A stretch of DNA of 64,000 nt, from the NCBI RefSeq assembly GCF_000970685.1, contig NZ_LAJB01000003.1, positions 538,762 through 602,761 of the forward strand, written 5' to 3'. The stretch is from Domibacillus indicus (lineage in GTDB: Bacteria; Bacillota; Bacilli; Bacillales; Domibacillaceae). A program made the translations under genes and the position numbers. The notes beneath the pieces were generated by a model. It searched no databases, was not told the DNA's origin, and was given only the letters and a program-made list of their open reading frames with translations. Positions 36,128 through 45,095 of the stretch are shown here, piece by piece; the first letter of the stretch is position 1; every line of letters starts with the position of its first letter.

Positions 36128-37197
36128 AACCCCATCCCCCTTGCCAGGTGTTTGCTGATGACAATCCTTTGAATCTCCGATGTTCCTTCATAAATTTCCG
36201 TTACCTTCGCATCCCGAAAATACCGTTCGGCCTCTTTGCTTCCTCCTATTTTCAAAAAACAGGCACCCGCTATCTTCACAGCCGTCCTTGAAGCATAAAG
36301 TTTTGCCATCGATGCCTCCCCAGTACATGGCTGCCCCGTTGACCGCAGAAAAGCAGCCCGGTAAACAAGCAGGCGGGCCGCTTCAATGGAAGCAGCCATA
36401 TCTGCCAGATGAATGCCTGGATGGCAGGCTTTTGTATATTCAAAAGCCGCCTCCGCAATTCCCAGCGCCTGGGCAGCAATGCCGATTCTTCCCCCATCAA
36501 GGTTTGCCATTGCAATCTTAAATCCTTCCCCTTCCTTTCCAAGCCGGTTAGACAGGGGAATATAGACATTATCAAGTGTAATGGACGCTGTATTCGACCC
36601 ATAGAGGCCCAGTTTTTTCTCTGCTTTGCCAATGAAAAACCCGGGCATATTTTTTTCAGCAACCAGGGCCGTCACGCCTTTTTCTGTACGCGCAAAAACA
36701 ATATAGGTGTGAGCAGCACCGGCATTTGTCACAAACAGCTTTGATCCGTTCAGCCTGTAGCCATTTCCGTCCCATTGTGCTGTTGTTTTAAGCGCGGCCG
36801 CGTCAGACCCGGCGGAAGATTCCGTTAAGCAAAAGGCACCAAGCCATTCCCCAGAAGAAAGCTTTGGAAGAAACCTGTGTTTTTGTTTTTCCGTGCCGAA
36901 ATAAAGAATCGGATTTGTTCCAACTGATGTATGCACCGATAAAATAACTCCCGCCGCCGCACTTACTCTGGACAATTCATGGACTGTAATGATAAATGAA
37001 AGAAAATCGCGCTCCATGCCGCCATATTTTTTAGGAACAGTGAGTCCCATAAATCCCCGCCGTGCCATTCTTTGTATGAGCTTATAAGGAAATTCCCCCG
37101 CTTCCATTTGAGAAACAAATGATGCCGCTGTCCGTGCCGCAAAATCTTGGACAGACTGACGCATTTGCTCCTGTGCACTGGTCAACTGGAAGTTCAT
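36124..37197 (-). CDS. Acyl-CoA dehydrogenase paralogue with a 15-residue internal deletion
   Basis: A 357-residue acyl-CoA dehydrogenase clearly homologous to its neighbour ([32 protein letters not shown], catalytic Glu in [15 protein letters not shown]). Between residues about 240 and 255 it lacks the segment holding the ERxQFGxPI signature that its neighbour has: [16 protein letters not shown] joins directly to [12 protein letters not shown]. That loop normally contacts FAD at the dimer interface. The reading frame is intact, so it is either a divergent, altered dehydrogenase or one losing function. Confidence 0.9.
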   Translation of the reverse strand: MNFQLTSAQEQMRQSVQDFAARTAASFVSQMEAGEFPYKLIQRMARRGFMGLTVPKKYGGMERDFLSFIITVHELSRVSAAAGVILSVHTSVGTNPILYFGTEKQKHRFLPKLSSGEWLGAFCLTESSAGSDAAALKTTAQWDGNGYRLNGSKLFVTNAGAAHTYIVFARTEKGVTALVAEKNMPGFFIGKAEKKLGLYGSNTASITLDNVYIPLSNRLGKEGEGFKIAMANLDGGRIGIAAQALGIAEAAFEYTKACHPGIHLADMAASIEAARLLVYRAAFLRSTGQPCTGEASMAKLYASRTAVKIAGACFLKIGGSKEAERYFRDAKVTEIYEGTSEIQRIVISKHLARGMGL

Positions 37198-37209
37198 TCG
37201 GACGCCCCC

Positions 37210-38061
37210 TTACCCGTAAATATAAAATCCCCGGCCGGCTTTTTTCCCAACCCATCCTGCTTTTACATATTTGCGAAGAAGCGGGCATGGCCGGTATTTA
37301 TCATCACCAAATCCTTCATGTAAAATCTCCATGACAGACAGACATGTGTCCAGTCCAATAAAATCAGCGAGCTGAATAGGCCCCATTGGATGGTTCATGC
37401 CAAGCTTCATGACTTCATCAATTGCTTCCTTGGTGGCAATTCCTTCGTACAGTGCATAAATTGCTTCATTAATCATTGGCATCAAAATACGGTTTGATAC
37501 AAAGCCCGGAAAGTCACTTACTTCAACTGGAACTTTTCCGATCGATTTTGTTATATCTTCCACTCTCTTGTAAACGTCATCCGATGTTGCCAGGCCGCGG
37601 ATGATTTCTACAAGCTTCATTGCTGGAACAGGGTTCATAAAATGCATCCCAATTACTTTTTCGGGACGGTCTGTTGCCGCCGCAATTTCCGTAATTGGAA
37701 GAGAGGAGGTATTTGAAGCAAGTATGGTATGGTCCTGGGCGATTTCATCAAGCTGCGCAAAAATCTCACGCTTTGTATTCATGTTTTCCACCACCGCTTC
37801 AATAACCATATCCACCCCTGCTGCATCATTTAGTGTTGCGGACTTTTGTATTTTCGCCATGACGGCTTTTTTTTCTTCTTCACTTATACGCTGCTTTTCC
37901 ACCTGGCGTGTAAGATTCCTTTTAATTTCTCGAATGCCTTTTTCAAAATTTTTTTCTGAAATATCATAAAGAAGCACCTCATAACCAGCCTGGGCACACA
38001 CCTGTGCAATACCAGCACCCATCTGTCCGGCTCCGAGCACCAGTAATTTTCGTATCTTCAC
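37210..38061 (-). CDS. hbd: 3-hydroxybutyryl-CoA dehydrogenase
   Basis: NAD-dependent oxidation of 3-hydroxyacyl-CoA, third step of beta-oxidation. The 283-residue protein has the Rossmann motif VLGAGQMGAGIAQ, NTSSLPITEIA, the catalytic HFMNPVPAMKLVE His and the C-terminal dimer domain (NHPMGPIQLADFIGLD). It lies 49 bases after fadF and 12 before the dehydrogenase pair. No thiolase or enoyl-CoA hydratase is present in this operon. Confidence 0.95.
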   Translation of the reverse strand: MKIRKLLVLGAGQMGAGIAQVCAQAGYEVLLYDISEKNFEKGIREIKRNLTRQVEKQRISEEEKKAVMAKIQKSATLNDAAGVDMVIEAVVENMNTKREIFAQLDEIAQDHTILASNTSSLPITEIAAATDRPEKVIGMHFMNPVPAMKLVEIIRGLATSDDVYKRVEDITKSIGKVPVEVSDFPGFVSNRILMPMINEAIYALYEGIATKEAIDEVMKLGMNHPMGPIQLADFIGLDTCLSVMEILHEGFGDDKYRPCPLLRKYVKAGWVGKKAGRGFYIYG

Positions 38062-38110
38062 CCTGCTTCCTCCTTTAAAACAGGAAGCTTAAAACGGCTT
38101 CCTGCTTCCC

Positions 38111-40198
38111 TCATAACGCTGTTACTGTCTGCCGCGCGCCAAAAACAGCTTTTTCTAAAATTTCTGCCACGTCATAGACGGCAACCGTTTCTTCCACTTC
38201 CTTTGCTTTTGTTCCATCACTCAGCATTGTCAGGCAAAATGGACAGCCGGAACTGATAACGGACGGAGCCACCGCCAGGGCCTGCTCGGTACGGGCAGCA
38301 TTCACGCGATGTCCTGTGTCTTCTTCCATCCACATAAGGCCTCCTCCTGCACCGCAGCACATGCCATCCTGCCGATTCCGTTTCATCTCAGCCAGTTCGA
38401 CTCCCGGGATGGCTTTTAAAATCTCACGGGGCGGATCATATACTTCATTATAGCGGCCGAGGTAGCAGGAGTCGTGAAACGTTATTTTTTCCTTCACGCT
38501 GTGCACCGGCTTCAGCTTCCCTGCTTTTACTAATTGATCAAGCAGTTCAGTATGATGGTACACTTCTGCCTGAAATCCAAAATCCGGGTATTCATTTTTA
38601 AAAATATTGTACGCATGCGGATCAATGGTCACAATTTTTTTCACATTGTTTTTTTCAAATTCCGCAATGTTTGCAGCGGCCAGCTCCTGAAACAAAAATT
38701 CATTGCCCAGGCGGCGCGGGGTATCACCAGAGTTTTTTTCTTTGTTCCCAAGAACGGCAAAGGATACTCCCGCTTCGTTCATTAGCTTCGCAAATGATAA
38801 AGCAATTTTCTGGCTGCGGCTGTCAAACGCACCCATAGAGCCGACCCAGAATAAATACTCCGGCTCTTCCCCTGCTTTTTGCGCTTCCTTCATAGTTGGA
38901 ATATGCACATCATCGCGCAGGTTCCGCCACTTTTCTTTATCTTTTCTATTAAGTCCCCACGGATTGCCCTGACGCTCAATGTTCTGCATGGCACGCTGGG
39001 CGTCCGGGTTCATTCTTCCTTCTGTCAGCACAAGGTAACGGCGCATATCGATAATTTTGTCGACGTGCTCATTCATGACCGGGCACTGGTCCTCACAGTT
39101 GCGGCACGTTGTACACGCCCAGATCTCTTCTTCTGTGATAACGTCCCCGATCATCTGCGGGCTGTATGGGTCGATTCCTCTCGCAATTTTATTGCCCTGT
39201 GTATCCGCAAATGCGAACGCCGGCACCCATGGCTGCTGGGATGTGACCGCTGCACCGGTAAAGGTTAGATGGTCTCTCAGCTTTATAATCAAGTCCATCG
39301 GCGACAGCAGCTTGCCAGTGCCGGTGGCCGGACACATACTCGTACAGCGCCCGCATTCCACACAGGCATAAAAATCAATCATCTGCGGCTGCGTAAAGTC
39401 TTCTATTTTCCCTGCACCAAATGATTCCTGCGTTTCATCCTCAAAGTCAATTTTACGCAGGGTGCCAGCTTTAATCAGCCGGTGAAAATACGTATTGACC
39501 GGTCCCGCAATCAAATGCGCGTGCTTTGATTGCGGCACATAAACAAGAAATGCGAGCAGAACGAGAAGATGAATCCACCACATCGTGTAAAACAAGCCAA
39601 TAACAACTGTTGAGGAAAGACCCGAAAATACAAGAGCAATAACGGATGCAACCGGCTCTGTCAGGCTGAAGCGGGCTGCTTCCTCCTGCCAGATGATCCA
39701 CATGCCGTTGCCGATTAAAACCGAAAGCATTAACGCGCCGATAAACATTAGTACAAGCCCGCTTTTCCAGCCGCGCTTTAAGCGGACGAGCTTTTCAATA
39801 TAGCGGCGGTAAAACGCCCAGATCACTGCCGTGAGAATGACCAGGGTCACAAGCTCCTGAAAAAAAGTAAACGGACCGTAAAGCGGACCGAGCGGCAAAT
39901 GTGCACCCGGCACGATTCCTTTCATAATAAAGTCCAGCGCCCCAAGCTGAACCAGCAAAAAACCATAAAAAAACATAACGTGAATCGTGCCGCTTTTTTT
40001 GTCTTTCAAAAGTTTTTTCTGGCCGAAAACATTTACCAGAATGCTTCGAATTCGTTCATCTTTTTTTCGTTCAAATTCTTCTTTTTTACCTAATTTAATG
40101 AACTCATAGCGTGTTCTCAGTAAATATGTGAATAAATAAATTCCGTAAGCGGTTACAAAAACAGCGGCGGCTAAATTCATCCACAGCAGCCCATTCAT
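38111..40198 (-). CDS. fadF: Membrane heterodisulfide-reductase-like Fe-S oxidoreductase
   Basis: The 695-residue protein has an N-terminal NarI-like membrane domain (helices about 4-26, 72-92, 113-130, 147-168, 185-220), two [4Fe-4S] ferredoxin motifs (CVECGRCTSMCP at 279-290, CTTCRNCEDQCP at 362-373) and two C-terminal CCG domains (SCYLGR...MCCGAGGG). It is YwjF/FadF, thought to take electrons from ETF formed by acyl-CoA dehydrogenases and deliver them to the membrane quinone pool. First gene of the operon, behind a FadR-like operator. Confidence 0.93.
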   Translation of the reverse strand: MNGLLWMNLAAAVFVTAYGIYLFTYLLRTRYEFIKLGKKEEFERKKDERIRSILVNVFGQKKLLKDKKSGTIHVMFFYGFLLVQLGALDFIMKGIVPGAHLPLGPLYGPFTFFQELVTLVILTAVIWAFYRRYIEKLVRLKRGWKSGLVLMFIGALMLSVLIGNGMWIIWQEEAARFSLTEPVASVIALVFSGLSSTVVIGLFYTMWWIHLLVLLAFLVYVPQSKHAHLIAGPVNTYFHRLIKAGTLRKIDFEDETQESFGAGKIEDFTQPQMIDFYACVECGRCTSMCPATGTGKLLSPMDLIIKLRDHLTFTGAAVTSQQPWVPAFAFADTQGNKIARGIDPYSPQMIGDVITEEEIWACTTCRNCEDQCPVMNEHVDKIIDMRRYLVLTEGRMNPDAQRAMQNIERQGNPWGLNRKDKEKWRNLRDDVHIPTMKEAQKAGEEPEYLFWVGSMGAFDSRSQKIALSFAKLMNEAGVSFAVLGNKEKNSGDTPRRLGNEFLFQELAAANIAEFEKNNVKKIVTIDPHAYNIFKNEYPDFGFQAEVYHHTELLDQLVKAGKLKPVHSVKEKITFHDSCYLGRYNEVYDPPREILKAIPGVELAEMKRNRQDGMCCGAGGGLMWMEEDTGHRVNAARTEQALAVAPSVISSGCPFCLTMLSDGTKAKEVEETVAVYDVAEILEKAVFGARQTVTAL

Positions 40199-40235
40199 AG
40201 TTACGCTCTCCCTTCCCTTTGTTTATTCTATGGTA

Positions 40236-40259
40236 ATATATGAATGAACATTCAGTCAA
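40236..40259 (-). promoter_or_regulatory. fadF promoter with FadR-type operator
   Basis: Minus-strand TTGACT (40254-40259) begins a promoter whose spacer is filled by the near-palindrome TGAATGTTCATTCA (40241-40254); TATATT or TACCAT serves as -10. This closely resembles the FadR box (TGAATGAnTnnTCATTCA) of B. subtilis. The likely repressor is the TetR protein at 34343-34990. Confidence 0.75.
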
Positions 40260-40301
40260 TTGTTTTTTAAGAAATTCCGGTGCGTGCGATCCCTTCACCA
40301 G

Positions 40302-40332
40302 CAAAAAAAAAAGCCCAGCAATAAGCCCGGCT
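40302..40332 (-). terminator. Second copy of the argS terminator hairpin
   Basis: Minus-strand AGCCGGGC / GCTGGGCT stem (one mismatch), loop TTATT, followed by ten T. Shares 15 identical bases (GCAATAAGCCCGGCT on +) with the hairpin at 40792-40816; the repeat element lies between the two. Confidence 0.85.
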
Positions 40333-40791
40333 TAGCTTGTAGACAATGTCATTTACTTCATAATGGAACAAATGATTTTACATATTGTTTCCCAAAAAAA
40401 GCGTACGAGAACAGCGCTTAGCCCGAGTTAGTGAAGCGGCATTCGCGGGGCTTCGCGTTCCATGAGGCAGGCGCTGGACCCATAGGAGTCTACACCCCAC
40501 GCCTGCCGCCTTTGTGGGGAGTAAAAACAACAGGATTTGTTTCTCTTCTTTCTTGAAAAGGAACGGTCGGAAGGCTGCCGGCGGAGACTCCCGCAGGACG
40601 AGCGGACAAGCTGAAACAGACGGCGCGAAGCGATGGCTGGTTCAGCGTTCGCCCCGGCTGTTAGCGCAGCCGCCAGCCCGCAGCCACTGATACTGCTTTT
40701 GAAAGAAGACAATGCATTTTCGGCTGCTAAAAAAGGAAGCAACTTAGCTTAAAAACGGAAGCTTTTCTTAACGGCTTTATTTTTCAACACT
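40333..40791. repeat. Degenerate dispersed intergenic element, copy A
   Basis: A 460-bp non-coding stretch. Its core (about 40408-40715) shares many blocks with copy B at 52573-52965 in the same orientation: GAACAGCGCTT, GCGGCATTCGC, CAGGATTTGTTT, AGACTCCCGCAGGACGAG, CTGAAACAGACGGCGC and GGCTGGTTCAGCGTTC. It ends in TTTTTCAACACTA (40780-40792), the inverse of the start of copy B. It is bounded by two copies of the argS terminator hairpin. No protein is encoded. Confidence 0.8.
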
Positions 40792-40816
40792 AAAAGCCGG
40801 GCAATAAGCCCGGCTG
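40792..40816 (-). terminator. Terminator downstream of argS
   Basis: Minus-strand perfect stem GCCGGGC / GCCCGGC with a 5-base loop, followed by TTTT then repeat DNA. Confidence 0.85.
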
Positions 40817-40821
40817 CTTTG

Positions 40822-42492
40822 TTACATTTTTTCCGGTGCTGAAACACCGATTAATCTTAAGGCATTTTTTAGTGTGACCTGCACAGCCTGTACAAGGGCA
40901 AGGCGGGCATTTGATGCTTCTTCATTTTCTTTATCCACCACTTTGTGTGCGCCATAAAAGCTATGGAAGCCAGCCGCAAGCTCATGCACATAGTTAGTGA
41001 TACGGTGTGGAATGCGTTTGTCTGCTGCTTCAGCCACCACCTGTGGAAAGTCACCCAGCTTTTTCAACAAGTCGATTTCTTTGTCAGAGGTTAACAGGGA
41101 AACATTCGCTTCTGCTGTGGCTGTTAAGCCCTGCTCTGCTGCCTGCCGTAAAATACTTGAAATACGCGCGTAAGCATATTGTGAGTAGTACACCGGATTT
41201 TCATTAGACTGCGAAACAGCCAGATCCAGGTCAAAATCCATATGCGTATCGCTGCTGCGCATTGCAAAAAAGTAGCGTACCGCATCAAGGCCTACTTCCT
41301 CCACAAGCTCCCGCATCGTTACAGCTTTCCCCGTCCTTTTGCTCATTTTCATTTTTTCGCCGTCTTTATACAGCTGGACCATTTGAATAATTTCTACTTC
41401 AAGCTGGTCCGGCTTCATGCCAAGTGCTTCAACCGCCGCCTTCATGCGCGGAATGTAGCCGTGATGGTCAGCACCCCAGATATTGATGACTTTTTGGAAG
41501 CCGCGTTCAAATTTATCGCGGTGGTAGGCAATATCCGGTGTTAAATATGTGTAAGAGCCATCCTGCTTGCGAAGAACCCTGTCTTTGTCATCTCCGAATG
41601 CTGTCGAACGGAACCAGAGAGCTCCGTCTTCTTCAAACGTATGGCCGTTTTCTTTCAGCGCTTTAAGCGCTTCGTCAATTTTTCCATTTTCATAAAGAGA
41701 TGTTTCTGAGAACCAGACGTCAAAGCTTACGCGGAAATCAGCCAGGTCTTTTTGCAGCTTGGCCAATTCAAGCTTTAGGCCATGTTCCCGGAATGTTTTG
41801 TAACGCTCTTCTTCCGGCATATTCACAAACTGGTCACCGAATTCGTCGGCAAGCTTCTGGGCGATGCCGATAATATCCTTGCCATGATAGCCGTCTTCCG
41901 GCATTTCTTTTTCGTGCCCTAGTGCCTGGAAATAACGAGCTTCAACGGAAAGCGCTAAATTATGAATTTGATTTCCCGCATCATTAATATAGTATTCCCG
42001 GGTAACGTCGTAGCCTGCTGCCTCAAGAATGTTGCATAATGAGTCCCCAACAGATGCACCGCGGGCATGACCAAGGTGCAGGTCGCCAGTCGGATTGGCA
42101 GAAACAAACTCGACCTGAATTTTTTCGTTTTTGCCGGCATCAGATTTTCCGTATTCATCTCCCGCTTTTAAAACGGCCGGGACAAGATCGGTCAAATAAC
42201 TGTTATTCATATAAAAATTAATAAACCCGGGGCCCGCAATATCAATTTTTTCGACTGAACCTTTTGAAAGATCCATGTTTTCCTGAATCGCTTCAGCAAT
42301 CTGGCGCGGTGCTTTTTTGGCAATGCGTGCCAGCTGCATGGCCATATTGGTTGAATAATCCCCGTGTGCTTTGTCTTTTGGTGTTTCAAGCAGGACGGCG
42401 GGAATGTCACTTTCTGAGGCAAGCCCTGCTTTTAAAACAGCCTGTTTAATTTCTTCTTTCAGCTGTGCCTGCTTTTGTTCTGCAATGTTCAC
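40822..42492 (-). CDS. argS: Arginyl-tRNA synthetase
   Basis: Class I synthetase charging tRNA-Arg. The 556-residue protein has the Add-1 N-domain, the HIGH-type motif ([14 protein letters not shown]), KMSKRTG and the DALR anticodon domain (residues about 435-556). Its ATG overlaps the ywiB stop by 4 bases, the same pairing as in B. subtilis. Confidence 0.98.
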   Translation of the reverse strand: MNIAEQKQAQLKEEIKQAVLKAGLASESDIPAVLLETPKDKAHGDYSTNMAMQLARIAKKAPRQIAEAIQENMDLSKGSVEKIDIAGPGFINFYMNNSYLTDLVPAVLKAGDEYGKSDAGKNEKIQVEFVSANPTGDLHLGHARGASVGDSLCNILEAAGYDVTREYYINDAGNQIHNLALSVEARYFQALGHEKEMPEDGYHGKDIIGIAQKLADEFGDQFVNMPEEERYKTFREHGLKLELAKLQKDLADFRVSFDVWFSETSLYENGKIDEALKALKENGHTFEEDGALWFRSTAFGDDKDRVLRKQDGSYTYLTPDIAYHRDKFERGFQKVINIWGADHHGYIPRMKAAVEALGMKPDQLEVEIIQMVQLYKDGEKMKMSKRTGKAVTMRELVEEVGLDAVRYFFAMRSSDTHMDFDLDLAVSQSNENPVYYSQYAYARISSILRQAAEQGLTATAEANVSLLTSDKEIDLLKKLGDFPQVVAEAADKRIPHRITNYVHELAAGFHSFYGAHKVVDKENEEASNARLALVQAVQVTLKNALRLIGVSAPEKM

Positions 42493-42923
42493 AATTGTTC
42501 CTCCAGTTCATAGTGGATGTTCATCGTATATATTCCGACCGCTTCACCCTGCATAAGCAGTTTATACACTAACTTCGCTCGCCCGGTGCCCGTGCTGGTC
42601 GTGTTATGGGTAAAGGTCTCGGTATCTGTTGTAACAAGGAGCGTGCCATACTGGCTCTCATACGAACCATTTAACCGCTGTCCTTCTTCGAAAATCATTC
42701 GCATTTTCAATGCGCCGCTCCGCAAAATAAGCGCACTGGCGTCTGCCAGCTTGACGATTGTATGCACAACCCCTTCTTCCTGCACTTCATCGTATTTTAA
42801 AAAAGTCGATCCATCCTTTTTAAAAAGCCGGCCGAATAAAGACAGCTCGAATGTCTCATTTTCCCCTTCGTGCGCCACATCCGTCTTCACCCGGATTTTC
42901 ACCGGCATCTGCTCATCCGTCAC
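42489..42923 (-). CDS. ywiB: DUF1934 beta-barrel protein YwiB
   Basis: A 144-residue protein of the DUF1934 family, a small calycin-like beta-barrel ([32 protein letters not shown]). Function unknown. It is translationally coupled to argS. Confidence 0.85.
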   Translation of the reverse strand: MTDEQMPVKIRVKTDVAHEGENETFELSLFGRLFKKDGSTFLKYDEVQEEGVVHTIVKLADASALILRSGALKMRMIFEEGQRLNGSYESQYGTLLVTTDTETFTHNTTSTGTGRAKLVYKLLMQGEAVGIYTMNIHYELEEQL

Positions 42924-43079
42924 GCCGAATCACTTCCTTGTCTTAATGTGTGTTTATTTTAACACAGAAAAGGCAGACGCTACACTTCTGTTTTTCCGGC
43001 CTTTCAGTGGCGCCCGCGGCCATTTCCTTTTTTGACAGCCCGATTTCAGCCTTCATGGGCAATCAGTTTATTATCATTA

Positions 43080-43110
43080 AAAAAAGTGTCCGGCGCAATG
43101 CCGGACACGC
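43080..43110 (-). terminator. Terminator downstream of speB
   Basis: Minus-strand perfect stem GTGTCCGGC / GCCGGACAC followed by seven T. Confidence 0.95.
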
Positions 43111-43112
43111 AT

Positions 43113-43982
43113 TTAAAAGAAGCCAAGCAGCATTTCCCGAATCAGTTTCGAAGCGGTATTGGCTGTTTGCTCGGAGTTGTCATAGATCGGCGCAACCTCT
43201 ACAAGATCGGCACCAATAACGTTTACATCGGAACCAGCGATGGCATGAATAGACGCCAAAAGCTCTTTGGACGTAATGCCGCCCGCGTCTACTGTTCCCG
43301 TTCCGGGTGCATGAGCAGGATCTAACACATCAATATCAATTGTTACATAGACTGGACGCCCAGAAAGCTCTGGCAAAATTTCTTTCAACGGCTCAAGCAC
43401 CTCAAATTTTGAGATATGCATGCCATTTTCTTTCGCCCACTCGAACTCTTCCTTCATACCTGAACGAATTCCGAATGAATACACATTTTTCGGGCCGATA
43501 TGCTCGGCTATTTTACGGATTGGCGTTGAGTGGGATAAAGGCTCGCCTTCATACTCTTCCCGCAGGTCCGTATGTGCATCGAAATGAATAACAGCAAGGT
43601 CTTTGTATTTTTTTGCCGCTGCTTTCATGACCGGCCATGAAACCAAATGCTCCCCGCCCATGCCGAGCGGTTTTTTGCCTGCTTCAAGAAGGCCGTCGAT
43701 GTATTCTTCAATAATGTCCAGACTGCGCTGTGCGTTGCCAAAAGGCAAAGGAATATCGCCCGCGTCAAAATACGCCACTTCATGCAGCTCACGGTTCAAA
43801 TACGCGCTGTATTCTTCAAGCCCGATTGATACTTCACGGATACGAGCCGGGCCGAAGCGTGAACCAGGACGGTAGCTGACTGTCCAGTCCATCGGCATGC
43901 CATACAGCACTACATCGCTATCTTCAAAGGATGTCTGGGTTCCGATAAATACATTTCCTGAATATGCTTCGTCGAATCTCAT
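43113..43982 (-). CDS. speB: Agmatinase
   Basis: Hydrolyses agmatine to putrescine and urea, a binuclear manganese enzyme. The 289-residue protein has GGEHLVSWP, the metal ligands VIHFDAHTD and DIDVLDPAHAPGTGT, and the C-terminal DLVEVAPIYD. It follows speE after one base gap, forming the speEB polyamine operon. Confidence 0.96.
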   Translation of the reverse strand: MRFDEAYSGNVFIGTQTSFEDSDVVLYGMPMDWTVSYRPGSRFGPARIREVSIGLEEYSAYLNRELHEVAYFDAGDIPLPFGNAQRSLDIIEEYIDGLLEAGKKPLGMGGEHLVSWPVMKAAAKKYKDLAVIHFDAHTDLREEYEGEPLSHSTPIRKIAEHIGPKNVYSFGIRSGMKEEFEWAKENGMHISKFEVLEPLKEILPELSGRPVYVTIDIDVLDPAHAPGTGTVDAGGITSKELLASIHAIAGSDVNVIGADLVEVAPIYDNSEQTANTASKLIREMLLGFF

Positions 43983-43983
43983 T

Positions 43984-44811
43984 TTACGTTAAATCCTGCA
44001 CGAATTTTGGCAGAGCAAACGCCGCTTTATGCAGTTCCTTCGTGTAGTACTTTGTTTCAATATCATGGAAACGGCTGTCTTCCACTTGAAGCGGATCATG
44101 CTTTTTCGAACCGATGGTAAAGCACCAGAGGCCGCTCGGGTACGTTGGAATATTGGCTGTGTAAAGACGCGTGATCGGGAAAATTTCTTTCACATCTGAT
44201 TGTACCTGGCGGATTAAGTCCGCTTTAAACCAGGGATTGTCACATTGCGCCACAAAAATACCATCTTCTTTTAAAGCTTTAGAAATACCGGCATAAAAGC
44301 CTTTTGTAAATAAGTTTACTGCCGGGCCGACCGGCTCCGTTGAATCAACCATAATCACATCGTATTCGTTTTCCGATTCGGCAATATGCATAAAGCCGTC
44401 GCCCACCTTGACCTCAACGCGCGGGTTATCAAGGTCTCCTGCAATTTCCGGCAGATATACTTTTGAATATTCAATAACTTTGCCGTCGATTTCAGCAAGC
44501 GTTGCTTTTTTAACAGAAGGATGCTTCAGCACTTCGCGGATAACTCCTCCGTCGCCGCCGCCTACAACAAGCACGTTTTCTGGATTTGGGTGGGTAAATA
44601 AAGGCACATGCGCCACCATTTCATGGTAAACAAATTCATCGCGCTGGCTTGTCATAACCATGCCATCTAAAAACAGCATATTGCCCCACTCTTCTGTTTC
44701 AACCATTTCCAAGTACTGAAAATCTGTTTGCTCTGTATGCAAAGTACGTTTCACTTTCATGGTGATCCCGTAGCTGCCTGTCTGCTTTTCGGTGTACCAT
44801 AATTCACTCAT
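43984..44811 (-). CDS. speE: Spermidine synthase
   Basis: Transfers aminopropyl from decarboxylated SAM to putrescine. The 275-residue protein has [19 protein letters not shown], the SAM-site glycine loop [13 protein letters not shown] and [12 protein letters not shown] at 44811 follows AAGGAGG; the longer reading from 44862 has no ribosome site. It is divergent from pbpG. Confidence 0.96.
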   Translation of the reverse strand: MSELWYTEKQTGSYGITMKVKRTLHTEQTDFQYLEMVETEEWGNMLFLDGMVMTSQRDEFVYHEMVAHVPLFTHPNPENVLVVGGGDGGVIREVLKHPSVKKATLAEIDGKVIEYSKVYLPEIAGDLDNPRVEVKVGDGFMHIAESENEYDVIMVDSTEPVGPAVNLFTKGFYAGISKALKEDGIFVAQCDNPWFKADLIRQVQSDVKEIFPITRLYTANIPTYPSGLWCFTIGSKKHDPLQVEDSRFHDIETKYYTKELHKAAFALPKFVQDLT

Positions 44812-44953
44812 GTTTACTGCCTCCTTGTTGATGTGAGGATGAAGAACAAAGGCGTTCTGCATTGCAGCGCCCTTATGACCTATACCCTCTAGGCCTCTAA
44901 AAAAAGAGTATAGAACAAATTAATAAAAAAGCATAGCGATTTTATGACAAGAC

Positions 44954-44982
44954 GTTTAAAAAACCGTCATTTTTTTCATACT
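44954..44982 (+). promoter_or_regulatory. Candidate sigma-G/F promoter of pbpG
   Basis: GTTTA (44954-44958), 15-base spacer, TTTCATACT (44974-44982); the core CATACTA matches the sigma-G -10. The geometry equals that of the spoIIR and rsfA promoters. pbpG is a forespore gene in B. subtilis. Confidence 0.55.
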
Positions 44983-45095
44983 AAGGAAAAGAAAAAGCGC
45001 CTTGTTCAGCATTGTGTGGACGAAAGCGCCTGATCGGGATAAAAGAGTTTGTTCAACCATACATAATTTCTATTTTTCAAAGGAGGAAATGCCCC

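Noticed and set aside
40428..40742. Open frames within the dispersed repeat (also 52693-52975)
   Set aside because: The two copies differ by insertions that are not multiples of three and have no ribosome sites, so the open frames are by-products of GC-rich repeat DNA.
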